From Clostridia bacterium (GTDB taxonomy: Bacteria > Bacillota > Clostridia > Saccharofermentanales > Saccharofermentanaceae), in NCBI GenBank assembly GCA_024403755.1, contig JAKSRF010000007.1, positions 1 through 46,504 of the forward strand: a stretch of 46,504 nt of DNA. The letters run 5' to 3'. The stretch's first letter is position 1. Each line of letters opens with the position of its first letter. Below are positions 8,179-17,129 of this stretch, piece by piece. Both the position numbers and the translations under genes were made by a program. Below the pieces are notes generated by a model. The model did not search any database, was not told the origin of the DNA, and saw nothing but the letters and a program-made list of their open reading frames with translations.

Positions 8179-8736
8179 TTATTGTTTCGCCCACATAATG
8201 CAATAAGCCTGAGTACGTGCAGCAAAATTACCTGTCTTTATTAATTCAAGAATCTCGCTTTTGGTATACCATGAAGCTTCAATTTCCTCTTCATCCGATG
8301 TACTTGGAGCAAATTCACCCTTAGCTTTACCGACGATTACACTTGTTTTCTCGTTTGCCAATCCGACTGCACTGTAAGATTCAGGCCATACCTCATCGAT
8401 TGATATCAAATCCAACCCCGTCTCTTCCTTAAGCTCACGAGCTGCAGCAACTTCAGGTGTCTCACCGGCATCAATAAGTCCTGCCGGGAAATTATATACA
8501 AAGCTTCCGACTGCCATTCTGAATTCTTTGCTTAAAAGTATTTTCTCATTATTTTCGTCATGCATAATGAGCACAACTGCTTCAGAACCTGATGAAATTA
8601 AATCTTCATAGGATTTAATATCTTTCCTGCTTATCATCTCATAAATCTTTTTATTTCCCAATTCGGTCTCATACTCAAGATCAAATCTCTTAATAAATTT
8701 TCCGTCCATTACCTTTTTCAAACCGATAAATTTCAT
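8179..8736 (-). CDS. ADP-ribose pyrophosphatase-like Nudix hydrolase
   Basis: A 185-residue Nudix protein with a complete box, GLIDAGETPEVAAARELKEETGL (positions 86-108; in short GLIDAGE...RELKEETG), and a PAG start typical of the ADP-ribose/NDP-sugar pyrophosphatase branch. An N-terminal KFIKRFDLEYE...K beta region matches NudF-type enzymes. The likely role is cleaving ADP-ribose or sugar nucleotides; the exact substrate is inferred only. It starts 2 bases after the flavin reductase stop, so it is the last gene of a four-gene operon. Confidence 0.88.
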   Translation of the reverse strand: MKFIGLKKVMDGKFIKRFDLEYETELGNKKIYEMISRKDIKSYEDLISSGSEAVVLIMHDENNEKILLSKEFRMAVGSFVYNFPAGLIDAGETPEVAAARELKEETGLDLISIDEVWPESYSAVGLANEKTSVIVGKAKGEFAPSTSDEEEIEASWYTKSEILELIKTGNFAARTQAYCIMWAKQ

Positions 8737-8738
8737 AA

Positions 8739-9404
8739 TTAATACTTCTTTCCCTTCTTAATATTTTGTTCTTTTAAATGTTTATACTTATCTCTTTCTT
8801 TTTTGTATCCCATGCGATTCTCAAAAACTTCCTTAGACGCAACCGAATATCCGAAGAAACCAATTTTCTCACCCAAAAGATAGTATTCACCGTGACTGTA
8901 TCCGACCAATTTTGCTTTATCCAAACAAAGCTTTCCGTCATCATCAAGCAAAAAACTGCTTGCATTAATTCCTACTATCTCTGCAAGAAACATATCATGC
9001 GAACCCAGTTCAGTTACACTCTTAACCTTACAGGAAAGCGACACCGGAGCTTCTTTTATTGCATATGCATAATCAAGATTCAATGCTTTAACAGGAGTCA
9101 AAGAACAGGATTCAAATTTATTCTCATCTCTTCCTGATTTAACACCGCAATAATCACAAGCCTTAGCCAAAGATTTGCCGACCAGATTTATTACGAATTC
9201 TCCGGTCTCACTGATTATCTCATGCGAATATCTGGATTTACGTAAAGAAACAGTAACCATAGGCGGTTCTGAATTAACAGTGCCTGCCCAAGCAACAGTA
9301 GTTATGTTCGGCGCGGTACTCTTTCCAGCACAAGAAATCATCACTACAGGCACCGGATTCAAAAGAGTTGAAATGCCTATTTCAGTTTTAACATATTTAC
9401 CCAT
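8739..9404 (-). CDS. Flavin reductase-like FMN-binding protein
   Basis: A 221-residue protein of the split-barrel flavin reductase family. Visible signatures: PVPVVMISC, NITTVAWAGTVNSEPPMVTVSL at the flavin site, TGEFVINL, and a C-terminal HGEYYLLGEKIGFFGYS. Clostridial members reduce or carry FMN; the electron acceptor is not indicated by the sequence. ATG 9404 follows ACGGAGGC. It sits 11 bases after the GNAT/AGT gene and 2 bases before the Nudix gene. Confidence 0.87.
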   Translation of the reverse strand: MGKYVKTEIGISTLLNPVPVVMISCAGKSTAPNITTVAWAGTVNSEPPMVTVSLRKSRYSHEIISETGEFVINLVGKSLAKACDYCGVKSGRDENKFESCSLTPVKALNLDYAYAIKEAPVSLSCKVKSVTELGSHDMFLAEIVGINASSFLLDDDGKLCLDKAKLVGYSHGEYYLLGEKIGFFGYSVASKEVFENRMGYKKERDKYKHLKEQNIKKGKKY

Positions 9405-9415
9405 AAAAGCCTCCG

Positions 9416-10507
9416 TTAAATTATTATTGCAGAGAAAGACTCATGTATAAGAAGAAAATCTTTAAATTCTATGCCTTCCTTATAACCTACCAATCTTCCG
9501 TCTTTTCCTATAACCCTGTGACAAGGGATGACAATAGGAACAGGACAATCAGCACATGCCTGTCCGACAACCCTGACCATATTTTTTGCCTTTGCTGCAT
9601 CATTAGAGCAAAGTGATAATGCAACATCTTCATAGCACAATGTCGAAGCATATGATATTTTACGTATTTCATTCCAAACATTCAATCTAAAATCTGATTT
9701 TGATTCAAATTTAATTTTTAAATCAAAGCTTGAGCGTTCCTTTTGAAAATACTGTTTTAATTCAATATACCCCTTAAAAACTTCATCCGGCAGAATTCTT
9801 TCCAAAAGTTCCTCATCAAAAAAATAATTACTGTTTCCTTTTAACGCAAGCCTGTTATCCTTATCAATAATTCCCAAGTACTTACCCATCTTGAGTGCCT
9901 TTGAATCTTTTATCTCACTGCTGTACGGATAAATTCTTCCGCAATCAACATAATCCCTTCCGCCGTATAAGACGTAAACACCTTTAGGAAACGGCACAAA
10001 ACAACAGTTATACTTCTTATATCTCGGTTCAATCAAATAAAACAAACCTGCTTCGGATACATCTTCGTCAAATCCGTATTCCTCATGCAAAATGGCCTCT
10101 TGAACAAAATCAAATTCCTTCAAAACATTTTCCTTATCAATCTCATCAGAACGAAGTTTTATTGAAATTTTATAGAATCCTTCCCGAAAAGCGACATCCA
10201 ATGTACTCTCAAGTATAGTTCGATATTCTCTCAGATACATATTCTCATCTACAAGACAGGAAATATAAATCTTGAGATCACCCGAAAACATTTTATCGTC
10301 ACGACGATATAAATATATGGCAGAACACAAATCAGCATTACTGTTTCTTTTAAAGATATACATATCAACAAAAGAAGATTCACTGATATTCTTTATTTTA
10401 TCTTCAATTTCAGATATTTTGCCGTCAAAAAGGCCGTTCCTGCGAAGAAGCGAAGCATCAGTTAGTCTTACTTTACGTAAATACGCATTATCGTCACTCA
10501 TATTCAT
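9416..10507 (-). CDS. GNAT-like domain fused to O6-alkylguanine-DNA methyltransferase
   Basis: A 363-residue two-part protein. Residues 247-355 are an AGT/Ogt domain: ELKQYFQKERSSFDL and VWNEIRKISYASTLCYEDVA align with the family, Arg312 is the base-flipping arginine position, and the acceptor motif IPCHRVIG has Cys329. The asparagine hinge (usual NPxP) reads DCPVP. Residues about 8-150 resemble a GNAT fold but lack the acetyl-CoA loop R/QxxGxG/A, so acetyl transfer is doubtful. Residues 150-245 are unassigned. The start overlaps the stop of the lipoprotein gene (ATGA). An alternative start lies two codons in. Alkyl-DNA repair is a sound inference; the N-terminal role is unknown. Confidence 0.8.
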   Translation of the reverse strand: MNMSDDNAYLRKVRLTDASLLRRNGLFDGKISEIEDKIKNISESSFVDMYIFKRNSNADLCSAIYLYRRDDKMFSGDLKIYISCLVDENMYLREYRTILESTLDVAFREGFYKISIKLRSDEIDKENVLKEFDFVQEAILHEEYGFDEDVSEAGLFYLIEPRYKKYNCCFVPFPKGVYVLYGGRDYVDCGRIYPYSSEIKDSKALKMGKYLGIIDKDNRLALKGNSNYFFDEELLERILPDEVFKGYIELKQYFQKERSSFDLKIKFESKSDFRLNVWNEIRKISYASTLCYEDVALSLCSNDAAKAKNMVRVVGQACADCPVPIVIPCHRVIGKDGRLVGYKEGIEFKDFLLIHESFSAIII

Positions 10508-11844
10508 TCCTCTTCAGAATTCACAACGTCTCGTGCAGCTGACAAAATATCCTTATACTCATTATTATCTATCACATTTCTGCTGTAAACAACAGAATTT
10601 AATTGTTCTTCTATACTTCCTGCAATATTGCCGTAAACCACATCAGATGTAAGACTGTTCCAGACATTTGAAGAATCTATCATTGGGAAAATACCCATAT
10701 TATTCTCCAGCCGTAAAATCAATCTCTGGGCATCTTCGTCAAGAGCAACAAAAGCAGCAAATTCAGAAGCAAATTCAATATTTTCCGATTGCGGTGAAAC
10801 GCACAGAGGATAAAGAGTTATCAAAGGCTTATACTCATTACCGATATTCGGAAGTCTGAAAAAGCATATCTTATCCGGATAATAGTCACACCACATATCA
10901 ATCTCTGAGCTGTCGGCTATCCACATTGCCGCATGTCTGGAATAAACAGAATCAGTACTGCTGTTATAATCATAATCCGAAGTCAAATTTGTATCATACC
11001 ATTCTTTGATTGACTGCAACTCAGGTTCAGAAATTCCATTTGTCTGAGCAAGTAACTCATAAGCGCTTCTTAAAGGAACAATTCCTTCGTTTTCAATATC
11101 AGGATAATCATTTCTAATATCCATCATCATCTCATTAAGTTTGTCGACATCCGATAATACACTGACAAATGACATTGATTCTATCGCATAATTCTCTTTG
11201 TATTTTGCAGGTATAAAATCCAGATTTGCAAACATAATCTCAAAAGAAAAACCGTAAGGTATTCCGTAAATCAGGCTGTCAAAACCACACTCATAAAGAG
11301 CTTCCGAACTAAAGCAGTTGGAAATAAGAGAATTATCATAAAGACAATCATTTAAAGGTGCAGCAAAACCGGCTTCCTTTACTCCTGACAAGTCATTTGT
11401 CAAAAATACATCGGGGATTCCGCCGCTGTTATCCCAATCGCTGACAGTAGATACATTAGCTCCGGTAGGCGAGATTTTAATTGAATCAATAATAAACGGG
11501 ACATTAACTGCATCAAGATAATCCAAGGCTATATTACTGCCGTTAATAGCATTTCCGAGCATATTGTTATTCTTCAGATAAAAAAGCTTAGCAAGTCGTG
11601 ACAGAGTCTTAGCAGAATATGGGAGCGCAACAGTAATATGCGGAACGGCTTCCTTTACAGCATCAACACTCACGGATGCCTCGACATCAGTGATGTCAGC
11701 CGATACTGCAGAAATTGACATATTACTCTCAGAGAACTCGGGAAAATCCGCCTCAACCTTACTGCAACCACACAATAATTCAGCCGCAACAACAAAAATA
11801 ATCAATATGAAAGATAACGTTCTCTTAAAAAAATACTTAGTCAT
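10504..11844 (-). CDS. Solute-binding-like lipoprotein without a nearby transporter
   Basis: A 446-residue lipoprotein. The signal peptide ends in a lipobox ELLCGCSK, with lipidation expected at the second Cys (about residue 27). The body resembles family 1 extracellular solute-binding proteins: ITVALPYSAKTLSRLAKLF, GIPDVFLTNDLSG, APLNDCLYD, GIPYGFSFEIMFANLD. No ABC permease or ATPase is adjacent. Instead it heads an operon with the GNAT-like/AGT fusion, flavin reductase and Nudix genes. Possible roles are a shared-permease binding protein or a sensor partner; this is inference. The ribosome binding site is weak (GAGCGG). Confidence 0.72.
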   Translation of the reverse strand: MTKYFFKRTLSFILIIFVVAAELLCGCSKVEADFPEFSESNMSISAVSADITDVEASVSVDAVKEAVPHITVALPYSAKTLSRLAKLFYLKNNNMLGNAINGSNIALDYLDAVNVPFIIDSIKISPTGANVSTVSDWDNSGGIPDVFLTNDLSGVKEAGFAAPLNDCLYDNSLISNCFSSEALYECGFDSLIYGIPYGFSFEIMFANLDFIPAKYKENYAIESMSFVSVLSDVDKLNEMMMDIRNDYPDIENEGIVPLRSAYELLAQTNGISEPELQSIKEWYDTNLTSDYDYNSSTDSVYSRHAAMWIADSSEIDMWCDYYPDKICFFRLPNIGNEYKPLITLYPLCVSPQSENIEFASEFAAFVALDEDAQRLILRLENNMGIFPMIDSSNVWNSLTSDVVYGNIAGSIEEQLNSVVYSRNVIDNNEYKDILSAARDVVNSEEE

Positions 11845-11873
11845 AACCGCTCACAAAATATTAATATGTATCT

Positions 11874-11882
11874 ATTATAACA
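11874..11882 (-). promoter_or_regulatory. Extended -10 promoter of the lipoprotein operon
   Basis: Minus-strand TGTTATAAT (11882-11874) is a perfect TATAAT with the TGn extension, about 30 bases before the lipoprotein start. No good -35 is visible. It is divergent from the tRNA-Thr promoter. Confidence 0.5.
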
Positions 11883-11890
11883 TTAATGAC

Positions 11891-11919
11891 TTGACATCAT
11901 ACTAAGATATTAGTATATT
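11891..11919 (+). promoter_or_regulatory. Sigma-A promoter of tRNA-Thr
   Basis: TTGACA (11891-11896), 17-base spacer, TATATT (11914-11919), 22 bases before the first base of the tRNA. Confidence 0.75.
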
Positions 11920-11941
11920 TTTATAGCAAATATATTATTGT

Positions 11942-12016
11942 GCCAATGTGGCTCAGGGGTAGAGCAATTCACTCGTAATGAATAGGTCGTGGGTCCGATT
12001 CCCACCATTGGCTCCA
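11942..12016 (+). tRNA. tRNA-Thr (anticodon CGT)
   Basis: A 75-base tRNA with encoded CCA. The acceptor arms GCCAATG and CATTGGC pair perfectly; the D stem is GCTC/GAGC; the anticodon stem ATTCA/TGAAT encloses CTCGTAA, giving anticodon CGT (codon ACG); the T stem is GTGGG/CCCAC. The T loop is TCCGATT, with C where almost all tRNAs have T55 (pseudouridine site). It has its own promoter and terminator. Confidence 0.95.
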
Positions 12017-12022
12017 AAAATT

Positions 12023-12053
12023 AAGGCTTCCTGCTTATCGTCCAGGAAGCCTT
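12023..12053. terminator. Bidirectional terminator between tRNA-Thr and ahcY
   Basis: An 11-bp perfect stem AAGGCTTCCTG / CAGGAAGCCTT with a 9-base loop. TTTAATATTT follows on the plus strand and AATTTTTGG on the minus strand, so it can end both tRNA-Thr and the convergent ahcY transcript. Confidence 0.85.
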
Positions 12054-12101
12054 TAATATTTGTTACGATAAATTCAAAATCGATAAAAAGCCTTTATTAC
12101 A

Positions 12102-13358
12102 TCAAAATTCCCAAGAATTCACATACTTAACCTGTTCCGGAGTTAATACATCGATATTAACCTTCTTTGTCTCAAGGAGAATCTCGGCAACACGATTATC
12201 TATAATCTCAGGAGTCTGATATACTTTACGCTCAAGAGATTTTCCGTTCTTTGCGATATATCTTGCAGACTGAGCCTGAAGAGCAAAACTCATATCCATA
12301 ATCTCAACCGGATGTCCGTCACCAGAAGCCAGATTTACCAATCTTCCCTCGGCTATTATACAAACTGTATTTCCGTTCGGAAGAGTATAACCAACTATAT
12401 TGTTACGCAAAATCTCAGAAGATGTCGCAATCTCACTAAGTTCCTTTACACTAACCTCGCAATCAAAATGTCCGGCATTACAACAAACAGCACCATCCTT
12501 CATCTTTAAGAAATGCTTTGATGTAATAACATCCTTACAACCGGTTACTGTTACAAATATATCACCGATTTCAGAAGCTTCATCCATTGTCATAACCTGA
12601 TAGCCTTCCATGATTGCTTCACAAGCTTTAACCGGATCTATCTCTGTTACAACCACCTTAGCTCCAAGGCCCTTGGCACGCATAGCAACACCCCTGCCGC
12701 ACATACCAAAGCCCGCAACAACCACAGTCTTTCCGGCAACAACAAGGTTTGTAGTAGCCATAATTGCAGTCCATACAGACTGACCGGTTCCGAATCTGTT
12801 ATCAAATAAATGCTTGCATCTGGCATCATTAACAGCAACTACCGGATATAAAAGCTTATTTTCTTTCTCAAGAATCTCTAGTCTGTGTACACCGGTTGTT
12901 GTTTCTTCACAGCCACCTATAATGCCCGGAACCAACTCCTTAAGAGACGAATGAAGAAGCATAGCAAAATCGCCTCCGTCATCGATAACGATATCAGGCC
13001 CGAAGGACAATGCCATTGTAAGATGCTTTATATAATTCTCCTCACTGTCGCCATGAATTGTGTAAACATGCATACCAGTACTTGCAAGTGCAGCAGCAAC
13101 ATCATCCTGTGTAGACAAAGGATTACAACCTGTAAGTGCTACATCGGCACCGCCCCTTGCCAAGGCTCTGGCAAGACAAGCTGTCTTTGCTTCAACGTGT
13201 ACTGAAACAGCAATCTTCATTCCCTTAAACGGTTGCTCATCAATAAGCTCCTTTTCAATTGCACGAAGAACCGGCATATTTCTGTATGCCCACTCGATTT
13301 TTTTCATTCCGCTTTCACGAAGGTTAATGTCTTTAATCTCATACTGTGGAATATCCAT
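12102..13358 (-). CDS. ahcY: Adenosylhomocysteinase
   Basis: A 418-residue SAH hydrolase that splits S-adenosylhomocysteine to adenosine and homocysteine, relieving product inhibition of methyltransferases. Visible: HVEAKTACLARAL, the substrate segment CEETTTGVHRL, NDARCKHLFDNRFGTGQS, and the NAD site VVAGFGMCGRGVAMRAKGLGA (GxGxxG type; shown in part, GFGMCGRGVAM). The C-terminal HPVEIMDMSFALQA is conserved. The length is that of the shorter prokaryotic form. ATG 13358 follows GGAGATATAAAAC. It follows punA by 38 bases, so purine nucleoside phosphorylase could take up nucleoside products. Confidence 0.96.
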   Translation of the reverse strand: MDIPQYEIKDINLRESGMKKIEWAYRNMPVLRAIEKELIDEQPFKGMKIAVSVHVEAKTACLARALARGGADVALTGCNPLSTQDDVAAALASTGMHVYTIHGDSEENYIKHLTMALSFGPDIVIDDGGDFAMLLHSSLKELVPGIIGGCEETTTGVHRLEILEKENKLLYPVVAVNDARCKHLFDNRFGTGQSVWTAIMATTNLVVAGKTVVVAGFGMCGRGVAMRAKGLGAKVVVTEIDPVKACEAIMEGYQVMTMDEASEIGDIFVTVTGCKDVITSKHFLKMKDGAVCCNAGHFDCEVSVKELSEIATSSEILRNNIVGYTLPNGNTVCIIAEGRLVNLASGDGHPVEIMDMSFALQAQSARYIAKNGKSLERKVYQTPEIIDNRVAEILLETKKVNIDVLTPEQVKYVNSWEF

Positions 13359-13396
13359 GTTTTATATCTCCTTTTCGCCAAGAATAATAACCGAAC

Positions 13397-14242
13397 TTAA
13401 ATTTTTTCTACTAATTTCTTAACAAGATTACAACTGTTTTCTGAAGCCTTACCGGCATTTTCTATTACTTCCTCTTGAGTAAGTTTTACCGGAGAGATAC
13501 CTGCAGCAAGATTTGTAATACAAGATACGGCTGCTACTCTCATTTGGCAATGTGAAGCAACGATAGCCTCAGGTACGGTTGACATGCCGACAGCACCGAC
13601 ACCGAGCATCTTAAGTATCTTTATCTCTGTCGGAGTCTCATATTGCGGTCCTTTGGTATAACAATACACACCGCGATGCAATGTAATACCTAATTCTTCA
13701 GCACTCTTCAACAGTAAAGAAGCCAATTCCTTATCATATACACAGGTCTGGTCAGGAAATCTAACACCGAAGTCATCAAGATTCTGTCCTCTTAAAGGGG
13801 ATTCACACAAAAATGATACATGATCTTCAATGAGCATCAAATCTGTTGGCTTCATTCCTTCGCCGAGACCACCGGCAGCATTTGTCAGTATAAGTGAATT
13901 TACCTTAAGAAAAGACATTACTCTTACATAGAAAGTACAAATATCATAATCATAACCTTCATAGTAATGAAAACGGCCGGACATCATGAAAACGTTTTTC
14001 TCTGATAACTTACCGACAATAAGTCTTCCTTCATGTCCCGGTGCCGTTGATTCAGGAAAACAAGGAATATTTTTATAAGGAATCTCCGTAAGAACTTCAC
14101 ACATAGAAGCTAAAGGAGCCAATCCCGAACCCAACACTATACACACAGAAGGAATATCTATTGATTCATTTTTCAATGAATTCTTTATATATTCTGCTGC
14201 ACAACACACTCTCTCCATATATTCAGTTTTACTACTAATCAT
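13397..14242 (-). CDS. punA: Purine nucleoside phosphorylase (PNP-I trimeric type)
   Basis: A 281-residue enzyme of purine salvage that phosphorolyses inosine or guanosine. Motifs: CIVLGSGLAPLA (phosphate loop), FPESTAPGHEGRL, MSGRFHYYEGYD, LTNAAGGL, YETPTEIKILKMLGVGAVGMS and a late SCITNLAAGIS. I choose ATG 14242 after AGGAGATAT; the frame runs back to 14293, but that stretch is an intrinsic terminator. It lies between secA and ahcY. Confidence 0.94.
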   Translation of the reverse strand: MISSKTEYMERVCCAAEYIKNSLKNESIDIPSVCIVLGSGLAPLASMCEVLTEIPYKNIPCFPESTAPGHEGRLIVGKLSEKNVFMMSGRFHYYEGYDYDICTFYVRVMSFLKVNSLILTNAAGGLGEGMKPTDLMLIEDHVSFLCESPLRGQNLDDFGVRFPDQTCVYDKELASLLLKSAEELGITLHRGVYCYTKGPQYETPTEIKILKMLGVGAVGMSTVPEAIVASHCQMRVAAVSCITNLAAGISPVKLTQEEVIENAGKASENSCNLVKKLVEKI

Positions 14243-14261
14243 ACATATCTCCTGTAAAGAA

Positions 14262-14290
14262 AAAGCAGAATACGGTAAGTACTCTGCTTT
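14262..14290 (-). terminator. Terminator/attenuator between secA and punA
   Basis: A 12-bp stem (AAAGCAGAATAC with GTACTCTGCTTT, one G-U pair in RNA) and a 5-base loop are followed by TTCTTT on the minus strand. It lies 17 bases past the secA stop and only 20 bases before the punA start, so some read-through into punA is plausible. Confidence 0.8.
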
Positions 14291-14307
14291 CAATCTGCAT
14301 TTCTTAC

Positions 14308-17100
14308 TTATTCAATACCTTTTCCGCAGCAATTCTTATATTTCTTACCGCTTCCGCAAGGACACAAATCATTACGACCTACCTTATTCGAATCACGCTT
14401 AACAGGCTGGCTTACCGAACCGTTACCTGTATTAGGAACTGCATTAGGTACAGGCTGACTCGGCATTTGAGACAAATCCTTTCCCATTCCCTCGGATACA
14501 GACTTTACGTTCTCCTTTACCTCTACACGCTTCTCGGCTGAGAAATTCGAACGCATAAGGAACTTAACAGCATCATCCTGAATAGAATTATTCATTTCTT
14601 CAAACATATCAGAACCTTCGAGCTTATACTCGATAACAGGATCATGCTGAGCAACACTTCTCATACTTATCTCAGTTCTGAGGCTGTCCATAGCATCAAT
14701 CTGATCCATCCATTTATCATCGACAACATTAAGAAGAATTGCTCTCTCTGCACTTCTGAACACCTCAGAAGTAACAAGCTCTTCCTTCTGCTTCAAAGCC
14801 TCAACAGCTTCACTGTTAATTCTCTCGATAACATCATCAGGTGAAGGACATTCCTGATTCTTATCCTTAAGAACACTGACAATAGGCAAATCACCGAATA
14901 TCTCACCGAGCTTTAAGCCCAAAGTATATCTCTCACTGTCAGCATGTTCTTCACCGAGACCGAACTGTGTAACAGTTCTCTCAGCAACACGATCAATCAT
15001 CTTGATGAATGTATCATGCATATCCTCACCATCAATAACCTTACGACGCTGTTCATAGGTAATGGTTCTCTGTATATTCATAACATCATCAAACTCGATA
15101 ACCGACTTACGTGAACCGAAGTGATAACCTTCGAGTTTACGCTGTGAATCTCTTACAAGCTTTGTAATAATCGGATTCTGAATCTCCATGTTCTCATCAA
15201 CACCCAATGTATTAAATGTACGTGTTACTCTGTCACCACCGAAAATTCTCAACAAATCATCATCAAGAGCCAGGAAGAATTTTGAACGTCCAGGGTCACC
15301 CTGACGACCTGAACGACCTCTGAGCTGATTATCAATACGACGTGACTCATGACGTTCTGTACCGACAATATAAAGTCCGCCGGCCTTCCTTACCTCTTCT
15401 GCCTCAGGAGCAATTTGCTCAGAAAACTTATTCTTAAGTGTAGTAAAACGCTGTCTTGCTTCAAGTATCAATTCATCCGTTGTCTCATTATGAGCAGTGG
15501 AAGCATCAATTAATTCCTCAGAATAACCAAGCTTACGCATCTCCTGTTTAGCCAAAAATTCCGCATTACCACCGAGAAGAATATCAGTACCTCGACCTGC
15601 CATATTTGTAGCAATAGTAACTGCGCCCTTACGACCTGCCTGAGCAACTATCTCAGCCTCACGCATATGGTTCTTAGCATTCAAAACATTATGCTTAATG
15701 CCCGCCTTTGAGAAAACCTTACTGAGATATTCAGACTTATCTACGTTTACTGTACCGACAAGTACAGGCTGACCATTCTCATGAGCAGCAATTACTTCCT
15801 TAAGTACAGCTGCATACTTTCCGCGCTGAGTCTTATATACGGCATCCTCTTCATCTTTTCTTATAACCGGCTTATTAGTCGGAATCTGAATAACATCAAG
15901 ATTATAAATTGTTCTGAACTCTTCTTCTTCAGTATAAGCTGTACCGGTCATACCTGATAATTTATTGTACATACGGAAGAAATTCTGGAAAGTAACTGTA
16001 GCAAGAGTTTTATTCTCATCTGCAACCTTAACACCTTCCTTTGCCTCAATAGCTTGATGAAGACCATCAGAATATCTACGACCCGGCATAAGACGTCCGG
16101 TAAAATCATCTACAATTACAACCTCGCCGTCTTCAGTAACAATATATCTCTGATCACGCTTATAGTTACCGTGAGCTTTAAGTGCATTATTTATATAGTG
16201 CTGCAAATCTAAATTTTCAGGATCTGAAAGGTTGGCAACATTAAAGAACTTCTCTGCTTTAGCTACACCGTTAGCAGTAAGCATAGAAGTCTGAGCTTTC
16301 TCGTCGATAACGTAATCACAATCACCGACAATATCATCCATATCAACCTTATCATCTGTCTCAACTACAGTATAAGACTTAAGAGTTCTGACAAGCTTAT
16401 CTGCACGCTCATATAAATCAGAAGACTGTGTACCGCGACCGGAAATAATAAGCGGTGTTCTTGCCTCATCAATCAAGATACTGTCGACCTCATCGACAAT
16501 AGCAAAATTCAACTCTCTCTGTGAAAGCTGCTCCTTACGATGAACCATGTTATCTCTCAAATAATCAAATCCAAACTCATTATTTGTACCGTACACAATA
16601 TCACAAGCATACATTTCTTTACGTTTCTCAGTCGGAATCTCATGAATAATAAGACCTACAGACAAACCTAAATACTTATATACCTTACCCATCCACTCAC
16701 TATCACGCTGAGCAAGATAATCATTGACGGTTACTACATGAACGCCCTTACCTGTCAAAGCATTTAAGTATACAGGAAGTGTTGCCACAAGCGTCTTACC
16801 TTCACCGGTCTTCATCTCTGCAATTCTTCCCTGATGCAAAACTATACCACCGATAACCTGAACCTCATATGGCTTCATACCTAAAACACGATAGGCTGCT
16901 TCACGAACTGTAGCAAAAGCTTCAGGAAGAATATCATCAAGAGTCTCACCTGCTTTAAGTCTTTCCTTAAACTTCTGAGTCTTTCCGACCAATTCTTCTT
17001 GTGAAAGCTTTGAATACTCCTCCTCATAGCCCATTACCTTGTTAACAATAGGCTGAATACGCTTTAATTCTTTCTCACTGTGTGTCTTAAAAAGTTTCAT
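14308..17100 (-). CDS. secA: Preprotein translocase ATPase SecA
   Basis: The 930-residue motor of Sec export. Walker A MKTGEGKTL (about 96-104), DEAD-type IVDEVDSILIDEA (about 201-213), the preprotein crosslinking domain, TVTFQNFFRMYNKLSGMTGTA, and RGTDILLGG followed by GGLYIVGTERHESRRIDNQ in the second helicase domain. A C-terminal linker leads to a SEC-C zinc motif [13 protein letters not shown] (about 912-924) that binds SecB/ribosomes in other species. The length is at the long end of the family. The start is preceded by a weak AAGGCGG. It follows the YerC-like gene by 30 bases. Confidence 0.99.
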   Translation of the reverse strand: MKLFKTHSEKELKRIQPIVNKVMGYEEEYSKLSQEELVGKTQKFKERLKAGETLDDILPEAFATVREAAYRVLGMKPYEVQVIGGIVLHQGRIAEMKTGEGKTLVATLPVYLNALTGKGVHVVTVNDYLAQRDSEWMGKVYKYLGLSVGLIIHEIPTEKRKEMYACDIVYGTNNEFGFDYLRDNMVHRKEQLSQRELNFAIVDEVDSILIDEARTPLIISGRGTQSSDLYERADKLVRTLKSYTVVETDDKVDMDDIVGDCDYVIDEKAQTSMLTANGVAKAEKFFNVANLSDPENLDLQHYINNALKAHGNYKRDQRYIVTEDGEVVIVDDFTGRLMPGRRYSDGLHQAIEAKEGVKVADENKTLATVTFQNFFRMYNKLSGMTGTAYTEEEEFRTIYNLDVIQIPTNKPVIRKDEEDAVYKTQRGKYAAVLKEVIAAHENGQPVLVGTVNVDKSEYLSKVFSKAGIKHNVLNAKNHMREAEIVAQAGRKGAVTIATNMAGRGTDILLGGNAEFLAKQEMRKLGYSEELIDASTAHNETTDELILEARQRFTTLKNKFSEQIAPEAEEVRKAGGLYIVGTERHESRRIDNQLRGRSGRQGDPGRSKFFLALDDDLLRIFGGDRVTRTFNTLGVDENMEIQNPIITKLVRDSQRKLEGYHFGSRKSVIEFDDVMNIQRTITYEQRRKVIDGEDMHDTFIKMIDRVAERTVTQFGLGEEHADSERYTLGLKLGEIFGDLPIVSVLKDKNQECPSPDDVIERINSEAVEALKQKEELVTSEVFRSAERAILLNVVDDKWMDQIDAMDSLRTEISMRSVAQHDPVIEYKLEGSDMFEEMNNSIQDDAVKFLMRSNFSAEKRVEVKENVKSVSEGMGKDLSQMPSQPVPNAVPNTGNGSVSQPVKRDSNKVGRNDLCPCGSGKKYKNCCGKGIE

Positions 17101-17129
17101 TTTATAACCGCCTTCTAAATAATATATCT

